64,000 nt of DNA from a virus. The stretch is from positions 19,754 to 83,753 of IMG/VR virus record IMGVR_UViG_3300008450_000017; one strand, 5' to 3'. The notes under the pieces were generated by a model, which had not been told where the DNA came from, made no database searches, and worked only from the letters and a program-made list of their open reading frames with translations. This document shows, piece by piece, positions 32,920 to 41,284 of this stretch (positions are counted from its first letter, which is position 1; each line of letters starts with the position of its first letter). The translations under genes and the position numbers were made by a program.

Positions 32920-33285
32920 ATGAGAAAAGCTAGTTTATTTTTACCGATGTTTTTGATGTCGGTTATGATGAGTGGTGGTCCGGTAAAGGGAACAGCTTCG
33001 TATTATGGACAACACTGGACCGGAAGGAAAACCGCGTCAGGTGAAACATTTTACAGTGACAGTTTAACCGCAGCACACAAGTACTATAAATTTGGAACCA
33101 TTGTTAAGGTGAAAAATTTAAAAAATAATGACACAATCCTGGTCAAGATCAACGATAGACTACCAAAGTCGTCAAAGATGATTATAGATTTGTCTTATGG
33201 ATGTGCTAAGAAGTTAAACATTATTAGAGCTGGAATTATTCCGGTATCTTTGGAAATTGTTGACACCGTACCTTTACGGAAGTAA
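32920..33285 (+). CDS. RlpA-like secreted double-psi beta-barrel protein, probable lytic transglycosylase
   Basis: 121 residues: a signal peptide (about 1-20), then the RlpA core GTASYYGQHWTGRKTASGE ... LTAAHKYYKFGTIVKVKNL ... VKINDRLPKSS ... IDLSYGCAKKL. His53 and Asp79 correspond to the catalytic His and Asp of RlpA lytic transglycosylases. The usual NDRGPF is NDRLPK here. The enzyme would act on peptidoglycan in the periplasm. There is no SPOR domain. It is one of several wall-active proteins in this window. Confidence 0.88.
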   Translation: MRKASLFLPMFLMSVMMSGGPVKGTASYYGQHWTGRKTASGETFYSDSLTAAHKYYKFGTIVKVKNLKNNDTILVKINDRLPKSSKMIIDLSYGCAKKLNIIRAGIIPVSLEIVDTVPLRK

Positions 33286-33336
33286 ACATACTTATTGATT
33301 AATTCTAAACTGGGGATCTATAATGGGTCCCCTTTA

Positions 33337-33343
33337 TATTTAT
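33337..33343 (+). promoter_or_regulatory. TATTTAT box next to the start codon
   Basis: TATTTAT followed by ATAAT and the ATG at 33349. Same arrangement as at 23278 and, on the minus strand, 30853. Confidence 0.45.
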
Positions 33344-33348
33344 ATAAT

Positions 33349-34587
33349 ATGAAAAATATTTTTTTAACCGAGAATCAACTTAATTATATATCAAAAAAAT
33401 TGATAACTGAAGCTGTTGGAGTACCTGAAGGTATTATAGATGAAGCTGAAAAATTATATAACTTCATTTCGGAACAATTGAAAAAAATTAACACCAAAGA
33501 ACCCAAATACGAATTTGGGAGTACATTTGAAATTAACATTTTGGATCTGAAATTAAAGGAACTAGAAGTTGAGGTTTCCGTTGAAACTGTCGATGAATAT
33601 GATGGTGAAATGGTGATTGGGTCTATGGGTGTTTATAACCAATCTAGATTTGATACGGGTATTAAAATGGTAATTATATTACAAAATTCTAAACTAGATT
33701 TAGCTTTAAGTTTTATAGCTTCAGAAAATTGGGAACCAAGTGATATGTATGAGTCGTTTACAAAAGATAGTATTGAAACCATCTCAATATTAGCACATGA
33801 GTTAAAACACAGATATGACAAATCCAAAAAGAAGATGGGTCAATTAGGTAAATTAGCAAAATACCAAGTATACGCGTCATCTGGAATTAGATTCGGTATT
33901 CCGGTGATCGATGATTTTATGAGAAAATCTTATTTCATCAGTTCAATTGAGAATCTGGTTAGACCAACTGAGATAGCTGCTAGGATGAAATTAAAAGGAG
34001 TCACCAGAGACCAATTTTATGAGTTCATAACCAATGACCCAACATTCATTGAAATTAAAAATATTAGAGATCTTACTTTTGATAAATTAATTGAAAGTAT
34101 GAAAAATGAAATGGACAGAATTGATAGGTTATTAACACACGTTAAACTTGACCCAAAAAATATGTCAGATAATGAAAAAATATCAAAGATCCTTGAACTT
34201 GTATATATCAACATAGTAAACGCTAAGATTAACATTTTCGACGATCAATTTTATAACGCTAAAGACAGACTGGACCAATTGTTTTCAAATTTTATTGGAA
34301 CTTCTAGTCCATTCATAGATAAAGAAAAGGAAAGGATTAGAGATAAATACATCTCAAGAACTGTAAGGTATCAAAATGATCCTGTACAGTTTTTTAAAGA
34401 TGAATGTGAAAATTTTAATAGATTAGGTAATCAAATGTTAAAAAAAATATCAAAAATTTATTCCTTAATCCCAGACGAGAAGGAACAAACAAACGAATCG
34501 ATCGTGAATTGGGATTTACACCAGAAACTTATGGAAAAGAAGTACGGTAAAAGACCAATCCAAACCACCTACAATTTCAAAAAATAA
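33349..34587 (+). CDS. tagged zinc metallopeptidase-like protein (HExxH)
   Basis: 412 residues from the ATG at 33349; an in-frame ATG at 33295 lies before the box and is rejected. The N-terminus MKNIFLTENQLNYISKKLIT, then EA, is a tag-like helix ending in ITE. The zincin motif HELKH is at 150-154 (ILAHELKHRYD), with Glu208 in RPTEIAARM as a plausible third ligand, as in gluzincins. The remainder is helical. Possible roles are maturation of head proteins or an injected protease; only the zinc motif is visible evidence. Confidence 0.8.
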   Translation: MKNIFLTENQLNYISKKLITEAVGVPEGIIDEAEKLYNFISEQLKKINTKEPKYEFGSTFEINILDLKLKELEVEVSVETVDEYDGEMVIGSMGVYNQSRFDTGIKMVIILQNSKLDLALSFIASENWEPSDMYESFTKDSIETISILAHELKHRYDKSKKKMGQLGKLAKYQVYASSGIRFGIPVIDDFMRKSYFISSIENLVRPTEIAARMKLKGVTRDQFYEFITNDPTFIEIKNIRDLTFDKLIESMKNEMDRIDRLLTHVKLDPKNMSDNEKISKILELVYINIVNAKINIFDDQFYNAKDRLDQLFSNFIGTSSPFIDKEKERIRDKYISRTVRYQNDPVQFFKDECENFNRLGNQMLKKISKIYSLIPDEKEQTNESIVNWDLHQKLMEKKYGKRPIQTTYNFKK

Positions 34588-34619
34588 TTTGTTTCATTAA
34601 AAAACATTTCTTAACTTTA
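34588..34619 (+). promoter_or_regulatory. Bacteroidota-type promoter, near-leaderless
   Basis: TTTG at 34588-34591, a 20-base spacer, and TAACTTTA at 34612-34619 (TAnnTTTA variant, as at 57323). The GTG at 34624 follows after 4 bases. Confidence 0.65.
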
Positions 34620-34623
34620 CGGA

Positions 34624-34797
34624 GTGAAAAAACCCTGCAAAGAATGTCCTCATTTTATTCGTAATCGTCATAATGATATGATTGTGGAGTTCGGTAAAAG
34701 AACCGGAAAGAAACACAACTGTCATATGACGGAAGGAAAAAAAGATTTGTGGAATGTAACGGATAAAAAACTTGAATGTTATGGAAGTAAAAACTAA
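34624..34797 (+). CDS. small Cys/His protein, GTG start
   Basis: 57 residues. KKPCKECPHFIRNRHND and HNCHMTEGKKD supply a CxxC and more Cys/His, suggesting metal binding. It begins with GTG 4 bases after a promoter and overlaps the next gene by 17 bases. Codon use (TGC, GCA) fits the island that begins here. Confidence 0.6.
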   Translation: MKKPCKECPHFIRNRHNDMIVEFGKRTGKKHNCHMTEGKKDLWNVTDKKLECYGSKN

Positions 34798-35137
34798 ATT
34801 TGGAACATATACGATGGAAACAAGAAACAGCACAAAAATAAGCACAGATAAACTTGCAGTGTTTATTGAACGACTTAAAAAAATAGGAATAGAAGTAAAA
34901 CTATCAGGAAACTTTCCTTGGATTTATCTTGATGAAATCAATGGTATTAGAGTAACCGAAAGGTTTGCAGCAAATCACGGATTTACTGTGATGTTTCTTC
35001 CAGGAAGAAACGACTCGCCACCATCTGAATTTACAGATATCAAGGAAATCTTCAATCTTTTGAGAAAATACAAAAGAGAAAGTGCAATAGTTAAAATGAT
35101 GAAAGACGACGAAAAAGACGGATTGTATGAAAAATAA
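34781..35137 (+). CDS. hypothetical protein
   Basis: 118 residues from the ATG at 34781 (an ATG at 34772 is also in frame). Alpha/beta: KISTDKLAVFIERLKKIGIE, PWIYLDEINGIRVTERFAAN, HGFTVMFLPGR. No family recognised. Alanine codons are often GCA, unlike most of this window. It overlaps the cREC gene by 11 bases. Confidence 0.65.
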   Translation: MEVKTKFGTYTMETRNSTKISTDKLAVFIERLKKIGIEVKLSGNFPWIYLDEINGIRVTERFAANHGFTVMFLPGRNDSPPSEFTDIKEIFNLLRKYKRESAIVKMMKDDEKDGLYEK

Positions 35138-35537
35138 ATTATTTTTGGATGATGTAAGAATCCCAAAAGACGCAATTGGGTTGGTCTCAGATAAACACAA
35201 TCAGTTTTACTTTTCCAATGATTGGGATATAGTGACAAACTATGATGATTTTGTTGAATACATTGAACTTAACGGAGTCCCTAAATTTGTATCATTTGAT
35301 CACGACCTAGGTGATACCGCGATGGATGAATATTTTAGAAATGTTGCAACCAATGGAACTTTGGATTATGATAACATAGAAGAAAAAACTGGTCTTGACT
35401 GTGCAAAGTTTCTTGTGGAATACTGTGCAGATGAAAACCAACCATTACCGGAGTATTTGGTTCATAGTGCAAACCCAGTTGGAAAAAGAAATATTGAAGG
35501 ATTTTTAGAGAACGCAAAAAAACATTTAAACATATAA
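35127..35537 (+). CDS. cREC: cyclic-phosphate-processing receiver-like domain protein
   Basis: 136 residues. The cREC pattern is clear: KLFLDDVRIP, DIVTNYDDFVEYIELNG, PKFVSFDHDLGD, TGLDCAKFLVEYC and VHSANPVGKRNIEGFLEN. This family has a response-regulator-like fold and is proposed to process cyclic phosphates at RNA ends. Here it lies 0.8 kb upstream of an RNA ligase of the DRB0094 family, which fits a repair role. The predicted reaction is from family literature and not visible in the sequence. Confidence 0.9.
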   Translation: MKNKLFLDDVRIPKDAIGLVSDKHNQFYFSNDWDIVTNYDDFVEYIELNGVPKFVSFDHDLGDTAMDEYFRNVATNGTLDYDNIEEKTGLDCAKFLVEYCADENQPLPEYLVHSANPVGKRNIEGFLENAKKHLNI

Positions 35538-35538
35538 T

Positions 35539-36063
35539 ATGGATCTTACAAAATTAACAATGGACGAACTTATTTCTTTGAGAAATAAAATTGAAGGACT
35601 TATTCATTCATATGAGGATGGTTATTTATACATCTGTTCTGTCCGTCAGTTTGGCAGTGTGTGGGAAGAAAGACCAAGTAGTTTATATTCATTAAAAGAA
35701 CTTTGTGGTGAATACAACGGAGACAATGGCATTGTTGATGTTTACACCAATAACCCAAATTTGGAATTTCCTGAAATGGAGTTTTATAATTATGGCGATG
35801 TTATGTACATCAAATCGGAGGACGATTATCGAGAGTGGGTTAAACACACTAAGTCTAAAAACTTTATTAAGGATGTAACACAACGACTTGATGAGTGGGA
35901 AAATAAAGATAATGTACCATTTAAATACCGACCATCTTTTGCACCAATATGGACAAGAGAAGATTTGAAAGAATGGATTGAAGAATTTGAAAACACCAAG
36001 TGGGATTTTGTTGAACCAAGATCTATGAAGAAAGAGTATTCTGATGAAGATGGTGAAAATTAA
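35539..36063 (+). CDS. hypothetical protein
   Basis: 174 residues: an N-terminal helix (LTMDELISLRNKIEGLIHSY), strand-rich GYLYICSVRQFGSVWEERPS, and a helical charged C-terminal half. It is in the compositionally distinct patch (GGC and GCA codons). Spacing of 1 base after cREC indicates co-translation. No family recognised. Confidence 0.65.
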   Translation: MDLTKLTMDELISLRNKIEGLIHSYEDGYLYICSVRQFGSVWEERPSSLYSLKELCGEYNGDNGIVDVYTNNPNLEFPEMEFYNYGDVMYIKSEDDYREWVKHTKSKNFIKDVTQRLDEWENKDNVPFKYRPSFAPIWTREDLKEWIEEFENTKWDFVEPRSMKKEYSDEDGEN

Positions 36064-36077
36064 AAATTTAAAATAAA

Positions 36078-36338
36078 ATGGAAGTAGAAAAATTTGAACA
36101 GGCAAAAAAAATCAAAGAGAATTTTGATAGGTTAGAAATACAAAAGTATAAACTGGAATCCGCACTTAAATCTTGTAGTTTAGGTGTAAAAGTTGAATAT
36201 TCAAAGGGAGGAGTTTATCCGAGTAAACAAGAGGTGAGTCTCTATAATACAAATCTTATTAAAGAAATGATTACCAAATCACTTGAGAGGTTGAATGAAG
36301 AAATAGATTTAGTAAAAGAAGAATTTGAAAAACTATAA
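36078..36338 (+). CDS. small coiled-coil hypothetical protein
   Basis: 86 residues with two charged helices (VEKFEQAKKIKENFDRLEIQKYKLE and SLERLNEEIDLVKEEFEKL) around a short strand segment (GVKVEYSKGGVYPS). It ends 1 base before the RNA ligase. Unknown function; it could be a partner of the ligase. Confidence 0.6.
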   Translation: MEVEKFEQAKKIKENFDRLEIQKYKLESALKSCSLGVKVEYSKGGVYPSKQEVSLYNTNLIKEMITKSLERLNEEIDLVKEEFEKL

Positions 36339-36339
36339 T

Positions 36340-37467
36340 ATGGAAAATCAAAACAGTGTAGCTTATGTTGGTACGATAGGGTCAATATCCGAAATACCAA
36401 ATTCAGACAATATTGAATTAGTTATGGTTAATGGATGGAACTCCATAACCCCAAAAGGTGAATATAAAGTTGGTGACCTGGTTGTAATAGCCACAACAGA
36501 CGCGATAATACCACAGGAGTTATCCGATAAAATGGGTGTGACCAATTACCTACGTAAGGGCCAAAGAGTTCGTACGGTCAAATTGAGAGGTGTTTATTCA
36601 GAGTGTTTAATAATCCCCACTAAGTACATACCAGGTTATGGTGATCAGTATTATGACGGTATGGACATGATGGAAAAAATGGAGATCACCAAATATGAAC
36701 CACCGGTAAAAACCGTTACATTAGTTTCAGGTGGACGAAAGTTTAAATATCACCAAAACCCAAACTTCCATGTTTACCATAAATTCCCGAATCAAAAAAA
36801 TGTTCCGGATATGTTCACCGGTGAGGACACAGTAGTTATAACAAGAAAACTTCATGGAACCAACGCTAGGTATGGGATAGTTAAAAAGAAAAAGTTATCC
36901 ATTATTGATCGTATTAGGAGATTATTTGGAAATAAGTGGGTTTACTTTGAGTATGTATACGGATCTCATAACGTTGAGAAGGGATCTGAATCCCAGGGAT
37001 TCTACTCAACAGATGTTTGGAGAACAATCGCGGACCAATACATGATTAAAGAAAAATTATGGAAATATGTTAAAACTTATTATACACCGGAAAGATTACA
37101 AAGTGGTTTAATTATTTACGGTGAAATCTATGGATACGGGATTCAAAAAAATTATGATTACCAACTGGAGGATATTAAGTTCGCTGGTTTTGATGTTGAA
37201 ATTAATGGTAACTATAAAGAATTTTTTGTTGAACGTGGGATCTTTATTGACTTGGAGTTACCAACCGTTGAATTATTATACATAGGAAAATGGTCTAAAG
37301 AAGAACAAGACGAATACGTATTTAATAATTTCATTAGAGGAACCAAAGTACCTCACGAAGGTGTTGTGGTTAAAACGATTACCGGAGAACGAAATAAGGT
37401 ATCTAAAGTTATTAACCCAGATTATTTAATTTTCAGTGAAAAACATAATGTTGGGGACTCCCATTGA
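36340..37467 (+). CDS. RNA ligase, Rnl5/DRB0094 family
   Basis: 375 residues from the ATG at 36340. The N-terminal 130 residues form a beta-rich OB-like domain (AYVGTIGSISEIPNSDNIEL, KVGDLVVIATTDAIIP). The adenylyltransferase domain follows: motif I TRKLHGTN with Lys170 as the AMP acceptor, motif IIIa IIYGEIYGYG, motif IV EGVVVK and motif V KVSKVI. The OB-first order is that of the Deinococcus DRB0094 ligase (Rnl5), which seals RNA nicks with 3'-OH and 5'-phosphate ends. It probably repairs cleaved RNA, with the cREC protein and a kinase preparing the ends. Confidence 0.9.
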   Translation: MENQNSVAYVGTIGSISEIPNSDNIELVMVNGWNSITPKGEYKVGDLVVIATTDAIIPQELSDKMGVTNYLRKGQRVRTVKLRGVYSECLIIPTKYIPGYGDQYYDGMDMMEKMEITKYEPPVKTVTLVSGGRKFKYHQNPNFHVYHKFPNQKNVPDMFTGEDTVVITRKLHGTNARYGIVKKKKLSIIDRIRRLFGNKWVYFEYVYGSHNVEKGSESQGFYSTDVWRTIADQYMIKEKLWKYVKTYYTPERLQSGLIIYGEIYGYGIQKNYDYQLEDIKFAGFDVEINGNYKEFFVERGIFIDLELPTVELLYIGKWSKEEQDEYVFNNFIRGTKVPHEGVVVKTITGERNKVSKVINPDYLIFSEKHNVGDSH

Positions 37468-37507
37468 TTTATTAAATTTTTATTTTTATACTTAAAAAAA
37501 ACACAAT

Positions 37508-37777
37508 ATGGCTTACATAAGAATTGATGTTGATTTAGATGAGGTCTACCATGAAATGGATAGACGTGATAAAGAAATAATGGCGGATTGGTTACACGAT
37601 GATGGAGTCTTAGAAGGACACCCAAACCCGGAAATTAGAAAAGTAGTTCGGGGTGATGAGGAATCACCAGGTGAACGTGAATTAAGAGACAAGTTAACGA
37701 AAATATGGAACTCATATTATTTGTTAACAAATGAGGAAGAAGAATTAATTAAAAAAATATCAAGTAGATTACCATGA
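37508..37777 (+). CDS. small hypothetical protein
   Basis: 89 residues, charged: IRIDVDLDEVYHEMDRRDKE and MADWLHDDGVL, with helical C-terminal LLTNEEEELIKKIS. DxDLDEVxxEMxxxDK starts recur, from memory, in phage proteins of unknown function. It overlaps the next gene by 4 bases. Confidence 0.63.
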   Translation: MAYIRIDVDLDEVYHEMDRRDKEIMADWLHDDGVLEGHPNPEIRKVVRGDEESPGERELRDKLTKIWNSYYLLTNEEEELIKKISSRLP

Positions 37778-38001
37778 ATAACCAAGTAGTGTTTGCCCTT
37801 TTAGATAAAAGGGATGAGTGTGATAAATACGTATCATTTCACAAGTCCGAATATTCGGCAAAAGACAAATTAAAAGAATACTATAACAATATAAATTCAG
37901 GTGATGAGGAATTATTACTTAAAGAGGATAGAATTGTAAAATTAAAAACTGATCGTATTGAGGAAATATTAGTGATTGTTGAACCAATAATCGTCAAATA
38001 A
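37774..38001 (+). CDS. small hypothetical protein
   Basis: 75 residues, alpha/beta, highly charged. It shares an ATGA overlap with the previous gene and lies 2 bases before a small membrane protein. No recognised domain. Confidence 0.58.
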   Translation: MNNQVVFALLDKRDECDKYVSFHKSEYSAKDKLKEYYNNINSGDEELLLKEDRIVKLKTDRIEEILVIVEPIIVK

Positions 38002-38003
38002 AC

Positions 38004-38189
38004 ATGTACACACTGAACTTTTTAGAGTTTTTATCAAAAAACCTATTCTGGTACTCAATATTCTCCTTAGTTTTTGGGTCGTTGGACATCACAACCTGGG
38101 AGTTGTTTAGTGGATTTTTTAATATAATGGGATTTGTACTATTTGAATTAATACTTCTTGGATCTTGTTTAACAGAAATAAATGAATAA
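38004..38189 (+). CDS. small membrane protein
   Basis: 61 residues, with a hydrophobic stretch about 12-28 and another about 36-56. No family recognised. It is tightly packed between neighbours, so translation with them is likely. Confidence 0.58.
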   Translation: MYTLNFLEFLSKNLFWYSIFSLVFGSLDITTWELFSGFFNIMGFVLFELILLGSCLTEINE

Positions 38190-38192
38190 TAT

Positions 38193-39284
38193 ATGGGGAT
38201 TAAAAAATTAAAAAAAGAAAATGATCTTTTAAACATGACACTCATTGACATGTTATCTAAGTTTGATTCGACTAAAACTAAAAAATATACACAATTTTTA
38301 GTTAAAATGTTTACTAAAAAAGTATCGGCAATCGAAAACGACAGGAGTTTTGTAAGACCATTCCGTGAAAACGACCCACTTGATGATGTAATGCCATACA
38401 GTTCTTGTGAAAACGCTCTAATTAGGGATTATATTACTGACTGGATATTTTCTCACGGTAATATGAGTAGATTTGTGGAATTTACACAATTAATGGAGAA
38501 AGGTTTAATACAAGAAAACGATATTAGTAAATATGATTCTTGGGAAATGTTGGAGACAAATTTATTTGAAGCTAAGAATCGTGAGATGTTTAAGAAATCA
38601 AAAAAAGAAATCCATAGGATTTATGAGGATCAAAATTATTTGATTTTTAAACCACTAACTTATATGTCATCTTGTTCGTACGGTTACCAAACTAAATGGT
38701 GTACAGCTATGATTAATGACGATTCTTATTTCTATAACCATTCAAGAGGTATTTTGATCTACCTAATCGATAAAAAAGAAAATAAAAAGTTCGCTTTCTA
38801 CAAACACTGTCCGAATTACTTTGAATTAGAGTTTAATGAACACGAAAATTACGTGTTTAAAACATTCAACCAGGAGGACAAACAAATTGATACCATACAA
38901 ACGGGACTACCACTTTCCATCTTGGAAATAATATTAAGGGAGACAGATCTTAAATTACCGACAACAATACCAAACTATAAACTATTCTCGGATGATGAGA
39001 AAAAGAAAATGAGAGGACATCATGGTAAATTACCTGATGAAATCAACCAACCCATGATTCATGAATCGGGAGAACAAGAGGAAATTATTGACCCGGAACC
39101 TCCTGTTTGTGATATCGTAATGGAAGAAAGAGAAGTAACCGCGGTCACACGACAAGCTAGGTTGGTACCAATTCAGGTAGTACAAAGATTTACCACAGGA
39201 CCTGATAATGATATGGTTTCTAATCATATTTTAAATCAAATTGAAGAACACATGATTAAACATTATGGGGAATCTGAACAATAG
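38193..39284 (+). CDS. protein with TKWC domain
   Basis: 363 residues. The domain (about 145-240) has IYEDQNYLIFKPLTYMSS, YGYQTKWCTAM, YFYNHSRGILIYLIDKKENK, HENYVFKTFNQEDKQID. It aligns by eye with the protein at 31284 and the middle of the one at 15946. The N-terminal 140 residues parallel those of 31284 (LNMTLIDMLSKFDSTKTKKYTQFLV compared with LNVSIIDIISYLDPTDSYKYLDFLI), so those two are full-length paralogues. The C-terminus differs and is probably unstructured. It lies directly before an AAA+ ATPase gene. Function unknown. Confidence 0.75.
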   Translation: MGIKKLKKENDLLNMTLIDMLSKFDSTKTKKYTQFLVKMFTKKVSAIENDRSFVRPFRENDPLDDVMPYSSCENALIRDYITDWIFSHGNMSRFVEFTQLMEKGLIQENDISKYDSWEMLETNLFEAKNREMFKKSKKEIHRIYEDQNYLIFKPLTYMSSCSYGYQTKWCTAMINDDSYFYNHSRGILIYLIDKKENKKFAFYKHCPNYFELEFNEHENYVFKTFNQEDKQIDTIQTGLPLSILEIILRETDLKLPTTIPNYKLFSDDEKKKMRGHHGKLPDEINQPMIHESGEQEEIIDPEPPVCDIVMEEREVTAVTRQARLVPIQVVQRFTTGPDNDMVSNHILNQIEEHMIKHYGESEQ

Positions 39285-39285
39285 T

Positions 39286-40317
39286 ATGGAATGGAAAAAA
39301 GAACTAAAAGAAATTTTAAAAAAAAATAATATGAGTGATAAATATATTGAAGAAACACTTGAGTACACGGACGATGACCCAAGAAGATTTGACGAACCAA
39401 TCATTGGTAGGGTAGTACCAGATCTAGAAGAGGGCCATAAAATTGATACAGACGTTCCTTCTTGTTGGAGTAATCTAAAAAATGAGGAATACGCTCCCGC
39501 TTATGTCACAGTACCACAAGTACCAGCTGGGGTTTATGAAATAGGTTGGAATAGTAATCTACAAACTCATACATTAAAGAAACAACCATTCAAAACGGAC
39601 GAGTTATATCATTTACCGTCACCAGAAATTAAAGATATCCTGGAAGACATTGAAAACTTCTGGAATAGAGCGGACAAATACAAAACATATAATTTTATTC
39701 ATAAAAGAGGAATTTTAATGTACGGTGATCCAGGATGTGGTAAATCCGGTATCATCCAACTCATATCACAAAAATTAATCGAGAGAAATGGTATTGTCAT
39801 CAATGTTAAAGACGAAGAAGATGTGGATAGATTTACATCATTCATCTCAACGTTTAGAAAGGTAGAACCAAATAGACCACTTGTTGTTTTATTGGAAGAC
39901 ATTGATTCAATAGCTAGTGAAAGTAGGTACCAAACAGCTAGGTTATTAAACATCCTAGACGGGGTTAAACAAATTGAAGGTGTTGTGTATATCGCGACAA
40001 CCAATTACCCAGAGAAACTCCAGGAACGAATCACAAATCGACCATCAAGATTTGATAGACGATATAAGGTGGGGAGTCCTAATGAGGAAATTAGAAGAGC
40101 GTATATTAACCACAAATTAAATGAGGAAGACATTAAGGGTATTGACATTGATCTGTGGGTTAAAAAAACTGAAGGGATGTCCCTATCACATTTAAAAGAG
40201 GTTGTTATTTCGGTAATTGTGATGGGAAGAACATTTGAGGAAACAATTAGTAATTTGGAATCTTTAGCTGAGAAACCAAGAATAAAAGGATCCGGAACTG
40301 TTGGATTTGGAAAATAA
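39286..40317 (+). CDS. AAA+ ATPase
   Basis: 343 residues from the ATG at 39286. The N-terminal 110 residues hold a small beta domain (AYVTVPQVPAGVYEIGWN). The AAA module has Walker A GDPGCGKS at 147-154, Walker B LVVLLEDIDSI, sensor 1 VYIATTNYPE, and the second region of homology ITNRPSRFDRRY with arginine-finger candidates. It is of the classic AAA clade (BCS1/katanin-like), which remodels proteins as hexamers. The substrate is unknown; the adjacent TKWC protein is a candidate partner. Confidence 0.92.
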   Translation: MEWKKELKEILKKNNMSDKYIEETLEYTDDDPRRFDEPIIGRVVPDLEEGHKIDTDVPSCWSNLKNEEYAPAYVTVPQVPAGVYEIGWNSNLQTHTLKKQPFKTDELYHLPSPEIKDILEDIENFWNRADKYKTYNFIHKRGILMYGDPGCGKSGIIQLISQKLIERNGIVINVKDEEDVDRFTSFISTFRKVEPNRPLVVLLEDIDSIASESRYQTARLLNILDGVKQIEGVVYIATTNYPEKLQERITNRPSRFDRRYKVGSPNEEIRRAYINHKLNEEDIKGIDIDLWVKKTEGMSLSHLKEVVISVIVMGRTFEETISNLESLAEKPRIKGSGTVGFGK

Positions 40318-40345
40318 ATAAAATATAAATTAAAATTAAATTATT

Positions 40346-40510
40346 ATGGGAACTAGTCAAATTATTATGTATTGTTTACTATCGTTAAACTTATTATTGG
40401 GAGCTCATCTACATGGGAAACCTAAAGAGGGGAATCACAGTTTTTGGGTGACAATTATTAGTACTGGGTTATATTTTGTATTACTCTTAACTGGGGGATT
40501 TTTTAATTAA
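40346..40510 (+). CDS. small membrane protein (HGKPK family)
   Basis: 54 residues with two membrane spans (about 5-20 and 36-52) around HLHGKPKEGNHSFWVT. From memory, a phage family with HGKPKxGxxNFW between two spans has this exact layout. No function known. Between the AAA+ gene and the MGCDIH-family gene. Confidence 0.68.
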   Translation: MGTSQIIMYCLLSLNLLLGAHLHGKPKEGNHSFWVTIISTGLYFVLLLTGGFFN

Positions 40511-40529
40511 AACATTTAAAATTTAAATT

Positions 40530-41129
40530 ATGGGATGTGATATTCATTTATACATTGAGAAAAAAATAAAAATCAATGGTGTTGAAACTTGGGTTAATTG
40601 TGATGACTTCAGAATTAATCCGTACTACAGTGAGGACGGTCAAAATGGGGAGAAATACGAACAAAGGTCAATATACCTAGGAAGGAACTACGAACTATTT
40701 TGTATTCTGGCAAACGTAAGGGGATATTGTGAGAATACAATTTCAGATCCAAAGGGATTACCGGAGGATGTTACCGAGATTGTAAAGAAACGATCAGACT
40801 ATTGGGAATCTGATGGACATAGTCACAGTCACCTAACACTAAAAGAAATTAATGATTTTTTATCTGACAACCCAACAGTCTGGGTTGAGGGTATGATATC
40901 ACCAGAATCAATTGAAGAATTGGAGTCCAGTGGTAAAACACCAACAATGTCCGCTGAATTTACAACAGTTGAAGGTTGGGATTATAGAACTTGGGAAGAA
41001 GAAAGTCCATTAGCTAGGTTGGCTAATAAGATTACCGAGAGATTAAAAGAAGAATTTTACTTATTTGATGATGAAAAAACTAAAGAGTTTGACGAGAAAA
41101 TTAGAATCGTTTTTTGGTTTGATAACTAA
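40530..41129 (+). CDS. conserved-type phage hypothetical protein (MGCDIH family)
   Basis: 199 residues. The opening MGCDIHLYIEKK, the LGRNYELFCILANVRGY segment, PKGLPEDVTEIVKK and DGHSHSHLTLKEIN match a phage family of unknown function. Cys/His residues (GCDIH, DGHSHSH) might bind metal. The end overlaps a small membrane-protein gene by 59 bases. Confidence 0.75.
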   Translation: MGCDIHLYIEKKIKINGVETWVNCDDFRINPYYSEDGQNGEKYEQRSIYLGRNYELFCILANVRGYCENTISDPKGLPEDVTEIVKKRSDYWESDGHSHSHLTLKEINDFLSDNPTVWVEGMISPESIEELESSGKTPTMSAEFTTVEGWDYRTWEEESPLARLANKITERLKEEFYLFDDEKTKEFDEKIRIVFWFDN

Positions 41130-41283
41130 ACTTGGAATTACTGAGGTTATAGTCGACACAATATTTTCGGTGACATACCTAGTTGGGTTTTGTATGGTAC
41201 TCCAGATGACCACAATTTCAATATTATTTGGATTACCGGTGATTATGATATCACTATACCACATAAAAAGAAACCTAAATTAA
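41071..41283 (+). CDS. small membrane protein
   Basis: 70 residues from the ATG at 41071 (ATGs at 41065 and 41068 are also in frame). A basic helix (KKLKSLTRKLESFFG) is followed by a hydrophobic C-terminal half (about 25-62) able to span the membrane once or twice. Function unknown. Overlap of 59 bases with the upstream gene is large, so the start is uncertain. Confidence 0.5.
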   Translation: MKKLKSLTRKLESFFGLITKLGITEVIVDTIFSVTYLVGFCMVLQMTTISILFGLPVIMISLYHIKRNLN

Positions 41284-41284
41284 A

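Noticed and set aside
33295-33348. Upstream start for the HExxH protein
   Set aside because: The 18 extra codons include the TATTTAT box, and the tag pattern begins exactly at the ATG at 33349.
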